DNA from: JAIBJN01 sp963784175
GTDB taxonomy: Bacteria; Actinomycetota; Thermoleophilia; Gaiellales; Gaiellaceae
Direction: 5' to 3'
Length of the DNA: 64,000 nt
Assembly: GCA_963784175.1 (NCBI GenBank)
Contig: CAWAQJ010000012.1
Coordinates: 186,001 to 250,000 of the forward strand
Shown here piece by piece: positions 25,845 to 34,347 of this stretch (its first letter is position 1; each line of letters begins with the position of its first letter). The position numbers and the translations under genes were made by a program. The notes beneath the pieces are model-generated. The model did no database searches. It saw only the letters and a list, made by a program, of their open reading frames with translations, and was not told the origin of the DNA.

Positions 25845-25876
25845 AGGATAGGGACGACAGAGGCCTCGACTACACT
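25845..25876. promoter_or_regulatory. Divergent promoter region between response regulator and M28-like gene
   Basis: Minus strand TATCCT (25850-25845) ends 10 bp before the regulator ATG; plus strand TACACT (25871-25876) ends 10 bp before ATG 25887. Both fit leaderless or near-leaderless transcripts. -35 elements are unclear. Confidence 0.4.
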
Positions 25877-25886
25877 CAAGGGGCGA

Positions 25887-27767
25887 ATGGCCGCTGAAGC
25901 GCCACGCCGTCGGCCGCGGCGCGGGTCCCTGGAGCGGCCCGTTTCGACGCGGATCTACCGGGCTGCCTGGCTGGTGGTCGCCGTGCCCCTCCTCGTGGCC
26001 GCCTTCAGCGTGGGCCAGCCCGATCCGCTCCCGGAGCCGCGCCTGCGCCCGTTCTTCGACCAGTCGACGGCCATGCAGTTCTCGCGGGAGCTCTCGAGCA
26101 CCTTCCCCGACCGCTCACCGGGCTCCCTCGGCGCCGAGGGGGCGGCCGACTGGGTCGAGGACCAGTTGCGCCAGTACAAGTTCACGGTCGAACGGCAGGT
26201 CTTCACCGCCGACATCCCCGGGCGCGGCCGCGAAGAGCTCGTCAACCTCGTCGCCGTGGCGCCGCGAACCGGCGACCAGGGCGTCCAGTCGCAACGGGCG
26301 ATCGCCGTGCTGGCCCACCGCGACAACCTCGGCGCCTCGCCCGGCGCCGTCGACAACGGATCCGGTACAGGCGCGCTCCTCGAGCTCGCACGCGACCTGG
26401 GAAGCGCGTCGCTCTCCCATCCGTTCATCCTCGTCTCGACCGACGCGGGCTCTCTCGGAGGCTTGGGCGCAGCACACTTCGCCGAGACTGCGCCATACGC
26501 CGACAGCCTCGCCGCCGTCGTGAACCTCGACGGCGTCGGCGGGCGGCCTGCCGCGCGCATCGAGTTCGGCGGCGACACGCCGCGGGTCTCGAGCCCGACG
26601 CTCGTCGCCACTGCCGACGCCGCCATCGCTGCACAGTCCGGCGTTGCGCCGACGCACCCGGGCGCCTTCGCGCAGCTCCTCGACCTCGCCTTCCCGTTCA
26701 GCTTCTACGAGCAGGCCCCGTTCGTCTCGCGCGGGGTCCCGGCGATCACGATCACGACGGGCACCAGCCGGCCGCCGCCGCCCGAGGGCGACTCGCTCGC
26801 GGCCCTGAGCGGCGACCGGCTCGGCGAGCTCGGCCTTGCCTCGCAATCGCTCCTCGGCTCGCTCGACGAGGCCGCCGAGGTCACGAGCGGCACGCAGTCC
26901 TACATCTACTTCGGAACCCGGCTTCTGTACGGCTGGACGCTCCAGTTCGTCCTCGTCGCCGCACTGCTGCCGTTCCTTGCGGCCACTGTCGACCTCTTCG
27001 CCCGCTGCCGCCGGCGGCACATCCCGCTCCTACCTGCGCTGCGCAGCTATCTCAGCCGGCTCGGCGTCTGGCTCTGGCTCGGCGTGGCCTTCGCGATCTT
27101 CGTGGCGGCCGGGCTGTTTCCCAGCGGAGCCGACCGGCCTCTCGGCCCGGACACCGAGGCGGCCGGGGACTGGCCCGTCGCCGCGATCGCGGCCCTGGCG
27201 GCGATCTCGGCGGTCGGCTGGCTCGTCGTCAGGCCGCGGCTCGCGCCGACCCGCTCCATCGGCCGCGCCGAAGAGCTCGGCGGCCACCTGGCGGCGATGC
27301 TCGTGCTGGGCGTCGTCTCGCTCGTGGTCGCTGCGCTGAACCCCTACTCGCTGATCTTCCTGCTTCCTTCGCTTCACGCGTGGCTCTGGCTGCCGCAGCT
27401 CAGCGACCGTGGGCGCGCCGTCCAGGTCGCGGTGTACGCGATCGGATTCCTCGGCCCGGCGCTCCTCCTCGCCTCGTTTGCATTCCGGTTCGACATGGGC
27501 TTCGACGCGATCTGGTACGTGATCGCGCTCACCTCCGTCGGCTACGTCCCGGTGGCGCTCGTAGTCGCGTTCCTCGCCTGGGGAGCGGCCGCGAGCCAGG
27601 TAGGCGCTGTGGCGCTCGGACGCTATGCGCCCTATCCCGACGCGAGCGAGCGAACGCGCGGTCCGTTCAGGGACGCCGGTCGCCAGGCTATTCTCGTCTG
27701 GCGACGGTCCCGCCGCCGGCATCTCGCAGCAGTTGACGAAGAGGCCGAGCGGGCCGAAGCTGAGTAG
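25887..27767 (+). CDS. M28-peptidase-like membrane protein lacking key catalytic residues
   Basis: 626 residues: an N-terminal membrane segment (about 23-42), an extracytoplasmic domain resembling M28 zinc aminopeptidases, and about six C-terminal membrane helices from residue 340 onward. M28 features kept are His144 in LAHRD, Asp156 in GAVDNGSGTGALLELAR and Asp215 in VNLDGVGG. The usual Glu-Glu pair (base plus zinc ligand) is replaced in STDAGSLGGLGA (184-195), and the last His is not recognisable near GVPAITITTGTSRPP. It is probably not an active peptidase. ATG 25887 follows a near-leaderless promoter; the sortase gene starts 10 bp after its stop. Confidence 0.78.
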   Translation: MAAEAPRRRPRRGSLERPVSTRIYRAAWLVVAVPLLVAAFSVGQPDPLPEPRLRPFFDQSTAMQFSRELSSTFPDRSPGSLGAEGAADWVEDQLRQYKFTVERQVFTADIPGRGREELVNLVAVAPRTGDQGVQSQRAIAVLAHRDNLGASPGAVDNGSGTGALLELARDLGSASLSHPFILVSTDAGSLGGLGAAHFAETAPYADSLAAVVNLDGVGGRPAARIEFGGDTPRVSSPTLVATADAAIAAQSGVAPTHPGAFAQLLDLAFPFSFYEQAPFVSRGVPAITITTGTSRPPPPEGDSLAALSGDRLGELGLASQSLLGSLDEAAEVTSGTQSYIYFGTRLLYGWTLQFVLVAALLPFLAATVDLFARCRRRHIPLLPALRSYLSRLGVWLWLGVAFAIFVAAGLFPSGADRPLGPDTEAAGDWPVAAIAALAAISAVGWLVVRPRLAPTRSIGRAEELGGHLAAMLVLGVVSLVVAALNPYSLIFLLPSLHAWLWLPQLSDRGRAVQVAVYAIGFLGPALLLASFAFRFDMGFDAIWYVIALTSVGYVPVALVVAFLAWGAAASQVGAVALGRYAPYPDASERTRGPFRDAGRQAILVWRRSRRRHLAAVDEEAERAEAE

Positions 27768-27777
27768 TGGAGGGTTG

Positions 27778-28503
27778 ATGAAAACGCGGCGTCTCGGAAC
27801 AGTCCTGATTGTGGGCGGCTTGCTCGTGCTCGCCTATGCCGCCGCGGTCCTGTTCTGGCGCGACCCGGTCACCGACGTCTACAACCGCTACCAGCAAAAC
27901 AAGCTGGAATCCGCGCTCGAGCACGAGTTCGAGGCCTGGGACGCGGGCCCGCCGCCCGCGGTCGCCGACGCCGGAGACGACGACGAGGAACAGGCAGCCA
28001 ATCCGGGCGCCTCCAAGGCCGCAACCTCACGCGACGCCCGCCGCTTCCTGCGCGGGCTGGAGCAGGGGCAGGCGTTCGGGCGGATCCACATCCCGCGAAT
28101 CGGGGTCGAAACGGTCGTCGTCCACGGGACACGCTGGGGAGCCGACCTCTCGCGCGGCCCGGGGCACTACGAGCGAACCACGGTCCCCGGCCTCGGCAAG
28201 ACGGTCGGGATCGCCGGCCACCGCACCACGTTCGGCGCGCCGTTCCGGAAGATCGACAAGATCGAGGTCGGCGACGAGATCACGCTGGACATGCCCTACG
28301 CCACCTTCCGCTACCGCGTCTTCAAGCACGAGATCGTGGACGACGACGACTGGAGCGTGATCCGCAACCGCGGCTTCGACACGCTCATGCTCTCGGCGTG
28401 CCACCCGCTCTACGGTGCCTCCGAGCGCTGGATCGTCTACGCGCGCCTGGCGGCCGTGCAGCCGCGCAAGGGCGAGGCGTACACGCTCGCCGCGGCCGGC
28501 TAG
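27778..28503 (+). CDS. Class E-type sortase
   Basis: Membrane transpeptidase that anchors surface proteins to the cell wall. 241 residues: membrane segment (about 7-27), acidic linker (55-80), and a sortase domain with His148 (AGHRTTF), Cys208 (LMLSACHP) and Arg217 (ASERW). The arrangement and actinobacterial context fit class E (SrtE). A good Shine-Dalgarno (GGAGGG) precedes ATG 27778. Follows the M28-like gene in an operon. I found no LAxTG-type substrate in the window. Its stop shares a CTAG with the opposing moeA stop. Confidence 0.9.
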   Translation: MKTRRLGTVLIVGGLLVLAYAAAVLFWRDPVTDVYNRYQQNKLESALEHEFEAWDAGPPPAVADAGDDDEEQAANPGASKAATSRDARRFLRGLEQGQAFGRIHIPRIGVETVVVHGTRWGADLSRGPGHYERTTVPGLGKTVGIAGHRTTFGAPFRKIDKIEVGDEITLDMPYATFRYRVFKHEIVDDDDWSVIRNRGFDTLMLSACHPLYGASERWIVYARLAAVQPRKGEAYTLAAAG

Positions 28504-29702
28504 AGCTCGAGATAGCGCACGGCCGAGCCTGCGGCGATCTCGCCCTCACCGGCCTCGACCCAGACGAGCGCGTTCGCCCGGCCCGCCCGCACGATCATGT
28601 GCGACTCCTGGCCGGAGAGCGGCTCGAGAACGTCCTCGTCGCCGTCGCGCCGCCGCGCCGCTCGCACGAGCTCGTCGCGGTCGGCGTTTCGCCGCACCGC
28701 AGCGCCGAGCTTCCCGCTCCTGAAGGCGGGGAGTGGATCCGGCAGGCCGAGGAGCGCGTTGATCGCGGGTCGCACGAGCAGCTCGAACGTGGCGAGCACC
28801 GACACGGGGTTCCCGGGGAGGTTGAAGACAAGGTGGTCGCGGCGAACCCCGAAGGCCACCGGCTTCCCCGGCTTCATCTTCACGCCCCAGAAGAGCTCCT
28901 CGACGCGAAGCTCGGCCTGGACCTTGCGGACGAGATCGTGAGGGCCGACCGAGGCGCCGCCGGTGGTCACGAGCATGTCGAAGCCGAGCAGCGCGCGCTC
29001 CATCGTGCGCCGGTGCTCCTCCTCGTCGTCGGCGACGACCCCGAGCTGGGCCGGCACCGCCCCGGCGAGCCCGAGCGCGGTCGCGAGCAGCAGGCCGTTC
29101 GACTCGTAGATCTGACCGGGCTCGAGTGTCTCGCCGGGCTGGCGCAGCTCCGAGCCGGTCACGAGGATCCCGACGCGGGGCCGTTTCGTGCACTGCACCT
29201 CGGAGACGCCGGCAGCCCCGAGCGCGCCGACCTGGCCGGGCCCGAGGACGACACCCGGCTCGAGCACCGTCTCGCCGGCACGGACGTCCCCTCCGGGATC
29301 CCGCACGTTCGCGCCGGCCGCCACCGGAGAGGCAACGGCGAGGCCCTCCTGCGTCTCCTCGACGACCTCGATCGGAACGACCGCGTCCGCCCCCTCGGGG
29401 ACGACGCCGCCCGTGGCGATGCCCATCGCCTCGCCCGCACCCAGAGGACGTGAGGCCGGGCTGCCCGCGGCGACCCGCTCGACCACCGGAAGAACGACGG
29501 GCGCCGACGCGGTGTCGGCGGAGCGGAGCGCATAGCCGTCCATCGCGGAGCTCGCAAACGGCGGCAGGTCGACGACGGCCGCGGCGCTCTCCGCGAGGAC
29601 CCGTCCGGTCGCCCGCTCGATTGGCACGCGCTCCGCCTCCAGGGGCTTCGCCCGCTCGAGGACGAGACGCTGCGCCTCGGCGACGGAGATCAGCTCGGCC
29701 AC
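28500..29702 (-). CDS. moeA: Molybdopterin molybdenumtransferase MoeA
   Basis: Inserts molybdate into adenylylated molybdopterin. 400 residues with LPPFASSAMDGYALRSAD, GIATGGVVPEGADAVVPIE, RVGILVTGSEL, YESNGLLLATAL, LVTTGGASVGPHDLV, KPGKPVAFG and FNLPGNPVSVL, plus the C-terminal domain IV. GTG start at 29702, 19 bp behind the mannosyltransferase-like gene. It complements moaC and mog at 17-18 kb. Confidence 0.93.
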   Translation of the reverse strand: MAELISVAEAQRLVLERAKPLEAERVPIERATGRVLAESAAAVVDLPPFASSAMDGYALRSADTASAPVVLPVVERVAAGSPASRPLGAGEAMGIATGGVVPEGADAVVPIEVVEETQEGLAVASPVAAGANVRDPGGDVRAGETVLEPGVVLGPGQVGALGAAGVSEVQCTKRPRVGILVTGSELRQPGETLEPGQIYESNGLLLATALGLAGAVPAQLGVVADDEEEHRRTMERALLGFDMLVTTGGASVGPHDLVRKVQAELRVEELFWGVKMKPGKPVAFGVRRDHLVFNLPGNPVSVLATFELLVRPAINALLGLPDPLPAFRSGKLGAAVRRNADRDELVRAARRRDGDEDVLEPLSGQESHMIVRAGRANALVWVEAGEGEIAAGSAVRYLEL

Positions 29703-29721
29703 GACGGCGTACGGTAGTTCA

Positions 29722-30879
29722 CTAGATGGGGACCGCGTCCCGCAGGAGGTACGCGGAGAGCGCGAGGGCGAGCACCCGGGCAGTCCGGTCCTCCTCGACC
29801 GCGGCGAGCGGAACGGCCCAGACCGCGTACCAGGGCACGAGCCACGACGTGCAGACGAGCAGGAGCCCCGCGGTCAGCGCCAGCCGGGCCCGGCCGCGCC
29901 AGGCCTCCCGCAGAAGCCAGACGTACGCGACCGCGAACGCCGCCGCGAACGCACCGGCCACGACTCCCTCGGGGAGGCCGAGGCTCGCGATGCGCACCGG
30001 GATCGCGTACCACGCACGGTCCTCGGCCAGGTTCGTGGCCAGCGGCCCGGCGGCTCCTGCCCACTCGAGGCCGTAGAGCAAAGTGGCAATCGCCACGATC
30101 ACCACGGCAGCCACTGCGAGGCCGCGATGGTCGATCTTCCGGCCCGTGCGGCGCGCCTCGAGCAGCCGGAGCGGCAGGAAGAGGACCGGCACCCACTTGA
30201 TCGCGATCGCCGCAGCCCACGCGACACCGGCCAGCGCCCTCCTTCCCGACGCCGCCAGCGCGAGCGCGCCGAGGACGAAGGCCATCATCCACGCGTCGTT
30301 GTGGCCGCCCCCGGCGAAGTGAATGGCCAGCAACGGGTTCCAGCCCACGAAAGCCGCGGCGAAGGAGGGTCGGGACGAGAGCCTCGCCGCCAGCAGGACG
30401 AGCGCGACCATCGCAAGAGCCGAGAGCGTCCTGTACGTCCACGCAGCGGCGTCGGAGGAGTCGCCGACGGCCTCGGCATGGACCTCCGACACGAGGGTGA
30501 AGCCCGGGCCGTAGACGGACGTCGTGTCGTACCAGTACGAGCCCATGAGCGGATAGGCGGGATCGTCCGGGTAGTCGCTGGGGACGTCGACGTACGGGTT
30601 GCCGTCGTGCACCGCGGCGATGCGTCCGTAGTCCCAGTACGTGTAGACGTCCGTCGAGAGGAGGACCGGGCCCGCGAGCGGCAGAAGCTGAACGGCGCAG
30701 GCCAGCACGATCACCGCTCGAAGCCGAACACGTGCGCCGGCGCGGCTGAGGACGAGTAGCCCGGCCAGATAGCTCGCGAATGCGGCGACCATCGCCGCGA
30801 GGTAGAGCCACGCCCAGGTCGTGTCCCCGCCGTCGTGCTCGGGCACGAGCGGCGAGCTCTCCGGATATGCGAACGCCAC
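29722..30879 (-). CDS. Polyprenyl-phosphate-sugar-dependent mannosyltransferase-like membrane protein
   Basis: 385 residues from GTG 30879, about ten membrane helices, with an extracytoplasmic loop STDVYTYWDYGRIAAVHDGNPY carrying the acidic pair expected of GT-C fold enzymes (GT87/MptA type) and the family-like AFVGWNPLLAIHFAGGGHNDAWM. Such enzymes extend lipoglycans from polyprenyl-phosphate mannose outside the membrane. The frame stays open upstream and encodes another hydrophobic helix after basic residues, so the true start may be an upstream non-standard codon such as CTG 30966, overlapping the PBP gene. Substrate uncertain. Confidence 0.65.
   Translation of the reverse strand: MAFAYPESSPLVPEHDGGDTTWAWLYLAAMVAAFASYLAGLLVLSRAGARVRLRAVIVLACAVQLLPLAGPVLLSTDVYTYWDYGRIAAVHDGNPYVDVPSDYPDDPAYPLMGSYWYDTTSVYGPGFTLVSEVHAEAVGDSSDAAAWTYRTLSALAMVALVLLAARLSSRPSFAAAFVGWNPLLAIHFAGGGHNDAWMMAFVLGALALAASGRRALAGVAWAAAIAIKWVPVLFLPLRLLEARRTGRKIDHRGLAVAAVVIVAIATLLYGLEWAGAAGPLATNLAEDRAWYAIPVRIASLGLPEGVVAGAFAAAFAVAYVWLLREAWRGRARLALTAGLLLVCTSWLVPWYAVWAVPLAAVEEDRTARVLALALSAYLLRDAVPI
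30083..30100. repeat. 18-bp repeat, copy 2
   Basis: Exact copy of the 18 bases at 23688-23705, here inside the mannosyltransferase-like coding sequence. Flanks differ. Confidence 0.4.
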
Positions 30880-30934
30880 GGCCGCCGCGACGAGCGCGAG
30901 GACGAGCGCTCCCGCGACGAGCGCCCAGCCTGTT

Positions 30935-33157
30935 TTAGCCGGGACTGGTGGTGGTCGGAGGCTCAGTCGTCGTCGGCGGAGGCTCGGTGGTGGTCGGCGG
31001 CCCCGTCGTGGTCCCCGGCTTGTTTTTGTCCTTGTCCTTCTTCGGCTTCGGCGGCGGCGGGGGCGCCCCGAAGTTCGCGTACTCGAGATCCTGGCTCGTC
31101 CAGATCGCCGGGTGCTTGGGCTCCGGCCAGCTCAGATAGGGCAGGCTGCCGAAGGCGCCCTGCATGAAGAGGTGCCAGATGTCCGCCGGGAACGTCCCGC
31201 CCGCGACCGTGATCCCGTGGACACTGTTCATCTCGATCTGCGCGTTCTGGTAGCCGACCCAGACGACGGTCGAAGCACGCGGGGTGTAGCCCGCGAACCA
31301 GGCGTCGACGTACTCGTCGGTCGTGCCGGTCTTGCCTGCCGACGACGGATCGCCGTAGTAGGCGCCGACGCCCGTCCCGCCGGTCATGTTGCTCTGGAGG
31401 ATCTCCGTCACCGCCATCGCCTGGCCGTCGGTGAGAACACGGCGCCGCTTGGGCTTGCCCCAGCGAGCGGTCCTGTCGACCTCGCCGCTCGCCAGCACGA
31501 CCTTCTTGATCGCCATCGGCTCCGAGAAGATGCCGCCGGCGGCGAGGGTCGCGTAGGCGGAGGCCATCTCGAGCACGGAGACCGAGTTCGACCCCAGCCC
31601 GATCGAGGCAACCGGGAGGAGCTTCGTCTTGATCCCCATGCGCCGCGCAGTCCTGGCGACGTTCTCCGGGCCGACGTCGAGCGTCAGGCGCGCGTAGACG
31701 GTGTTGTCCGAGCTGAGCGTCGCGCTCGAGATCGGCACGGAGCCGAGGTACGAGTGGCTGTACGTGGCCACGTCCCACGCCTCCGAGTTCGGGTCTGGCT
31801 GCCAGTGGAGCGGCGCTGAGAGATAGCTCGTCGAGAACGGGTTGATCCCCTGGCGCACGGCCTCCACCAGGACGAAGGTCTTGAAGGACGACCCCGACTG
31901 GCGCTTGCCCTGCGCCGCGATGTTGAACTCGAGGTTCTTGCGGCCGGGCACGACCGAGGTCATCGCACGGATGGCGCCGTTCTTCGGGTTGATCGACACG
32001 ATCGCCGAGGCCGGATCGCCCGGCGCGCCCAGCGTGTTCCGCATCGCCTGTACGGCGAGCTTCTGGAAGCGCGGGTTGATGGTCGTGTAGACCTTGAGCC
32101 CGCCGCCGCGCACGGTGGAGGCGCCGTACTTCTCGATCAGGAGCTCGCGCACGTAGCCGAAGAAGAACGGCTCGCGGATCTTCGTGTAGATCTGCCCGGC
32201 CTTCAGCTCGAGCGGCGTGTTCACGGCGTCGACATAGGTCGCCAGGTCGATGTAGCCGGCGGCCTTCATGGCCGCGAGCACCTCGTTGCGCCGCCGGAGC
32301 GCCTCCTCGGGCTTCTTGAAGGGGTCGTAGATGGAGGGCGCCTGCGGCATCCCTGCGATCAGCGCCGCCTGGACGAGGTTCAGGTTCTTCGCGGGCTTGG
32401 AGAAGTACGTCTGCGCCGCCGCCTCCGCCCCGTACGCGTGGCTGCCGAAGTACACCTGGTTCAGGTAGGTCTCGAGAATCTTCTCCTTGCGCCAGCGCTT
32501 GAGCTCGGCGCCGGTAATGGCAGGCTGCGCGCCCCAGAGCAGCGGCAGGCCCTCCTCCTCGAGCTTGATCGCCAGGCAGGCCTCCTTCGTCTTGCGCTGC
32601 CAGGAGACCTCGTTGCCGATGTAGAGGTTGCGGACGAGCTGCTGGGTGAGGGTCGAGCCGCCCTGGACGATCTCGCCGCTCTGGAGGTTCTTGACCGCCG
32701 CGCGCACGATGCCCTCGTAGTCGATCCCGGAGTGCGAGTAGAAGCGCCGGTCCTCGATCGCAACCGTCGCCTGCGCGAGGAGCGGGGACATCTGGTCGAG
32801 GGCGACCGGCTGGCGGTTCTTCTCTGCGGGGATGGCACCGAGCACGCTGTTGTCGGCCGCGTAGACGAACGAGTTCTGGCCGATCGACACCGGCCGCAGC
32901 GATTCGAGCGAGCAGCTGTTCCTGAAGGCCTGCGCGCCGGTGAACGCGGCGGCGACGAGAACTGCGGCTCCGCCCAGGAAGATGGCGAGGAGCGTTACGA
33001 GGATGAAGCGGCGCGACTGCGCGCGGTCGCGGCGGCGGCGGTCGCGGCGGCGGCGGCGCTGGCGGTTGTCGATCGCCCGGCCGTTTCCGTTGCCGTGGCC
33101 GTTGCGGCCGTTCTTCCCGTTTTTCCCGTTCTTGCCGTTGCGGCCGTTCGCGGTCAT
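30935..33157 (-). CDS. Class A penicillin-binding protein (PBP1A type)
   Basis: Bifunctional peptidoglycan glycosyltransferase and transpeptidase. 740 residues from ATG 33157: a very unusual Asn-Gly-Lys repeat tail (2-26), Arg-rich stretch, membrane segment (51-72), GT51 domain with EDRRFYSHSGID and GGSTLTQQLVRNLY, transpeptidase domain with SxxK in SGSSFKTF, SxN in SSDN and KTG in SAGKTGTT, and a Pro/Thr/Lys-rich C-terminal tail from about residue 690. ATG start overlaps the mscS stop as ATGA. A hydrophilic tail on each end may bind wall or partner proteins; this is inference. Confidence 0.95.
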   Translation of the reverse strand: MTANGRNGKNGKNGKNGRNGHGNGNGRAIDNRQRRRRRDRRRRDRAQSRRFILVTLLAIFLGGAAVLVAAAFTGAQAFRNSCSLESLRPVSIGQNSFVYAADNSVLGAIPAEKNRQPVALDQMSPLLAQATVAIEDRRFYSHSGIDYEGIVRAAVKNLQSGEIVQGGSTLTQQLVRNLYIGNEVSWQRKTKEACLAIKLEEEGLPLLWGAQPAITGAELKRWRKEKILETYLNQVYFGSHAYGAEAAAQTYFSKPAKNLNLVQAALIAGMPQAPSIYDPFKKPEEALRRRNEVLAAMKAAGYIDLATYVDAVNTPLELKAGQIYTKIREPFFFGYVRELLIEKYGASTVRGGGLKVYTTINPRFQKLAVQAMRNTLGAPGDPASAIVSINPKNGAIRAMTSVVPGRKNLEFNIAAQGKRQSGSSFKTFVLVEAVRQGINPFSTSYLSAPLHWQPDPNSEAWDVATYSHSYLGSVPISSATLSSDNTVYARLTLDVGPENVARTARRMGIKTKLLPVASIGLGSNSVSVLEMASAYATLAAGGIFSEPMAIKKVVLASGEVDRTARWGKPKRRRVLTDGQAMAVTEILQSNMTGGTGVGAYYGDPSSAGKTGTTDEYVDAWFAGYTPRASTVVWVGYQNAQIEMNSVHGITVAGGTFPADIWHLFMQGAFGSLPYLSWPEPKHPAIWTSQDLEYANFGAPPPPPKPKKDKDKNKPGTTTGPPTTTEPPPTTTEPPTTTSPG
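33098..33157 (-). repeat. In-frame Asn-Gly-Lys coding repeat at PBP N-terminus
   Basis: The first twenty or so codons of the PBP gene consist of repeated AAC/AAT-GGC/GGG/GGA plus AAG/AAA or CGC units, encoding NGRNGKNGKNGKNGRNG and then HGNGNG. The nucleotide repeat period is 9 bp and would be prone to slippage. Confidence 0.8.
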
Positions 33158-33906
33158 ACGTACACACCCTCCGAGCGAAGGCGTTCGACTGATTTGCGCC
33201 GCAGAGCGGAGGAAAGGTCCGCCGCAGCTTCGGCGTTGCGCGCCCACCCCTCCACGGTCACAACAGCTCCGCTCGAGTCAAGCTGGGTCACGTGAACGGT
33301 GGGCTCCTTCTCAGTCATGTTCTCGGCAAGACCTTGGGCTTCCTCAAGGAGAAGTGTGATCACTCGATCGAGGTCGGCGGTGAGGGGCACCGCGACCCGG
33401 ACAGCGACCAGGTGCTCGGAGCCCGCAATCGTCGCGTTCCTGATGGTATCGGAGGCTAGCTTGGCGTTCGGAACGTAGTAGCGGGCACCGTCGCCGGCGC
33501 GGATGACCGTGTAGGTCAGCCCGATCTGCTCGACGGTCCCGGACGCGCCGGCCACTGACACGCTGTCGCCGAGCCGGAGGGGCTGCGCGAACGCGATCAG
33601 GATGCCCGCGATGAAGTTCGAGAGCGTCGACTGGGCGGCGAGGCCGAGCACCAGCGCGATCACGGCCGAGGACGCGAGGATGCTGCCTGCCACCGCACGC
33701 ACCTGCGGGAAGACGAGCAGCGCGCTCAGGACGCCCACGCCGACCACGACGGCGAGCGCGCTCCGGCGAACGACGTGGTAGATCGTCAGCGTCTCCGGCC
33801 GCAGCGTGTAGCGGCGGGAGATCATGCGGTCGACGGCCCAAGCGGCGATGAACGTCGCGATCAGGACGACGCCGGCGATGATGGCACGCTGAATCCACTC
33901 GTCCAT
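33154..33906 (-). CDS. MscS-family mechanosensitive channel
   Basis: 250 residues with three membrane helices, the pore-lining third helix rich in Ala/Gly (SSAVIALVLGLAAQSTLSNF), then the beta domain starting RLGDSVSVAGASGTVEQIGLTYT and a C-terminal alpha/beta domain. It is of minimal MscS size. Releases osmolytes on hypo-osmotic shock. Located between DUF2203 (14 bp gap) and the PBP gene (ATGA overlap), in a cell-envelope operon. Confidence 0.88.
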   Translation of the reverse strand: MDEWIQRAIIAGVVLIATFIAAWAVDRMISRRYTLRPETLTIYHVVRRSALAVVVGVGVLSALLVFPQVRAVAGSILASSAVIALVLGLAAQSTLSNFIAGILIAFAQPLRLGDSVSVAGASGTVEQIGLTYTVIRAGDGARYYVPNAKLASDTIRNATIAGSEHLVAVRVAVPLTADLDRVITLLLEEAQGLAENMTEKEPTVHVTQLDSSGAVVTVEGWARNAEAAADLSSALRRKSVERLRSEGVYV

Positions 33907-33920
33907 GGCTGGGGAGTTCT

Positions 33921-34334
33921 CTAGAAGGGGAGCGGCTTCCTGCCCGCGAACCCGTCCTCGGGCGAGTGCCAGAAGGCCACATCGGGCTCGCCGAGCTCCC
34001 AGCAGAGGAGCACGGTGTCGCCGTTCTCGGGGTGCCGGGCGGGAAAGTCGACCAGGCCGCGGTCGAGATCCTTCACCTGGACGCCGAGCTCGTTGATCTG
34101 CCCGACGATCGCCGCCAGCCCCGCGGCCGCGCGGGCAACCGCCTCCTGGAGCTCGCCGACGCGACCCGGATCGAGGCTGCCGCCGTTCCCGGCGACGTGC
34201 GCCTGCACCTCCTCCAGCTCGGCTCCCAGGGTCACGTAGGAGCGGCGTTCCTCGACGAGCCGCTCGACGAGCGGGCGCACGGCCGGAAGTGTTTCGTTCG
34301 CCTCGTCTGGCGTGAAGAACTGCATGTTCGACAT
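33921..34334 (-). CDS. DUF2203 family protein
   Basis: 137 residues from ATG 34334; another ATG at 34325 is possible. The protein matches DUF2203: QFFTPDEANETLPAVRPLVERL at the start, a coiled middle part, then LGVQVKDLDRGLVDFPA, NGDTVLLCWELGEPDVAFWH and GFAGRKPL at the C-terminus. Function is unknown. The start codon is only 13 bp from the divergent GTG of the binding-protein gene, leaving no room for a normal two-way promoter between them. Confidence 0.82.
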   Translation of the reverse strand: MSNMQFFTPDEANETLPAVRPLVERLVEERRSYVTLGAELEEVQAHVAGNGGSLDPGRVGELQEAVARAAAGLAAIVGQINELGVQVKDLDRGLVDFPARHPENGDTVLLCWELGEPDVAFWHSPEDGFAGRKPLPF

Positions 34335-34347
34335 AGTGCCGACCGTA

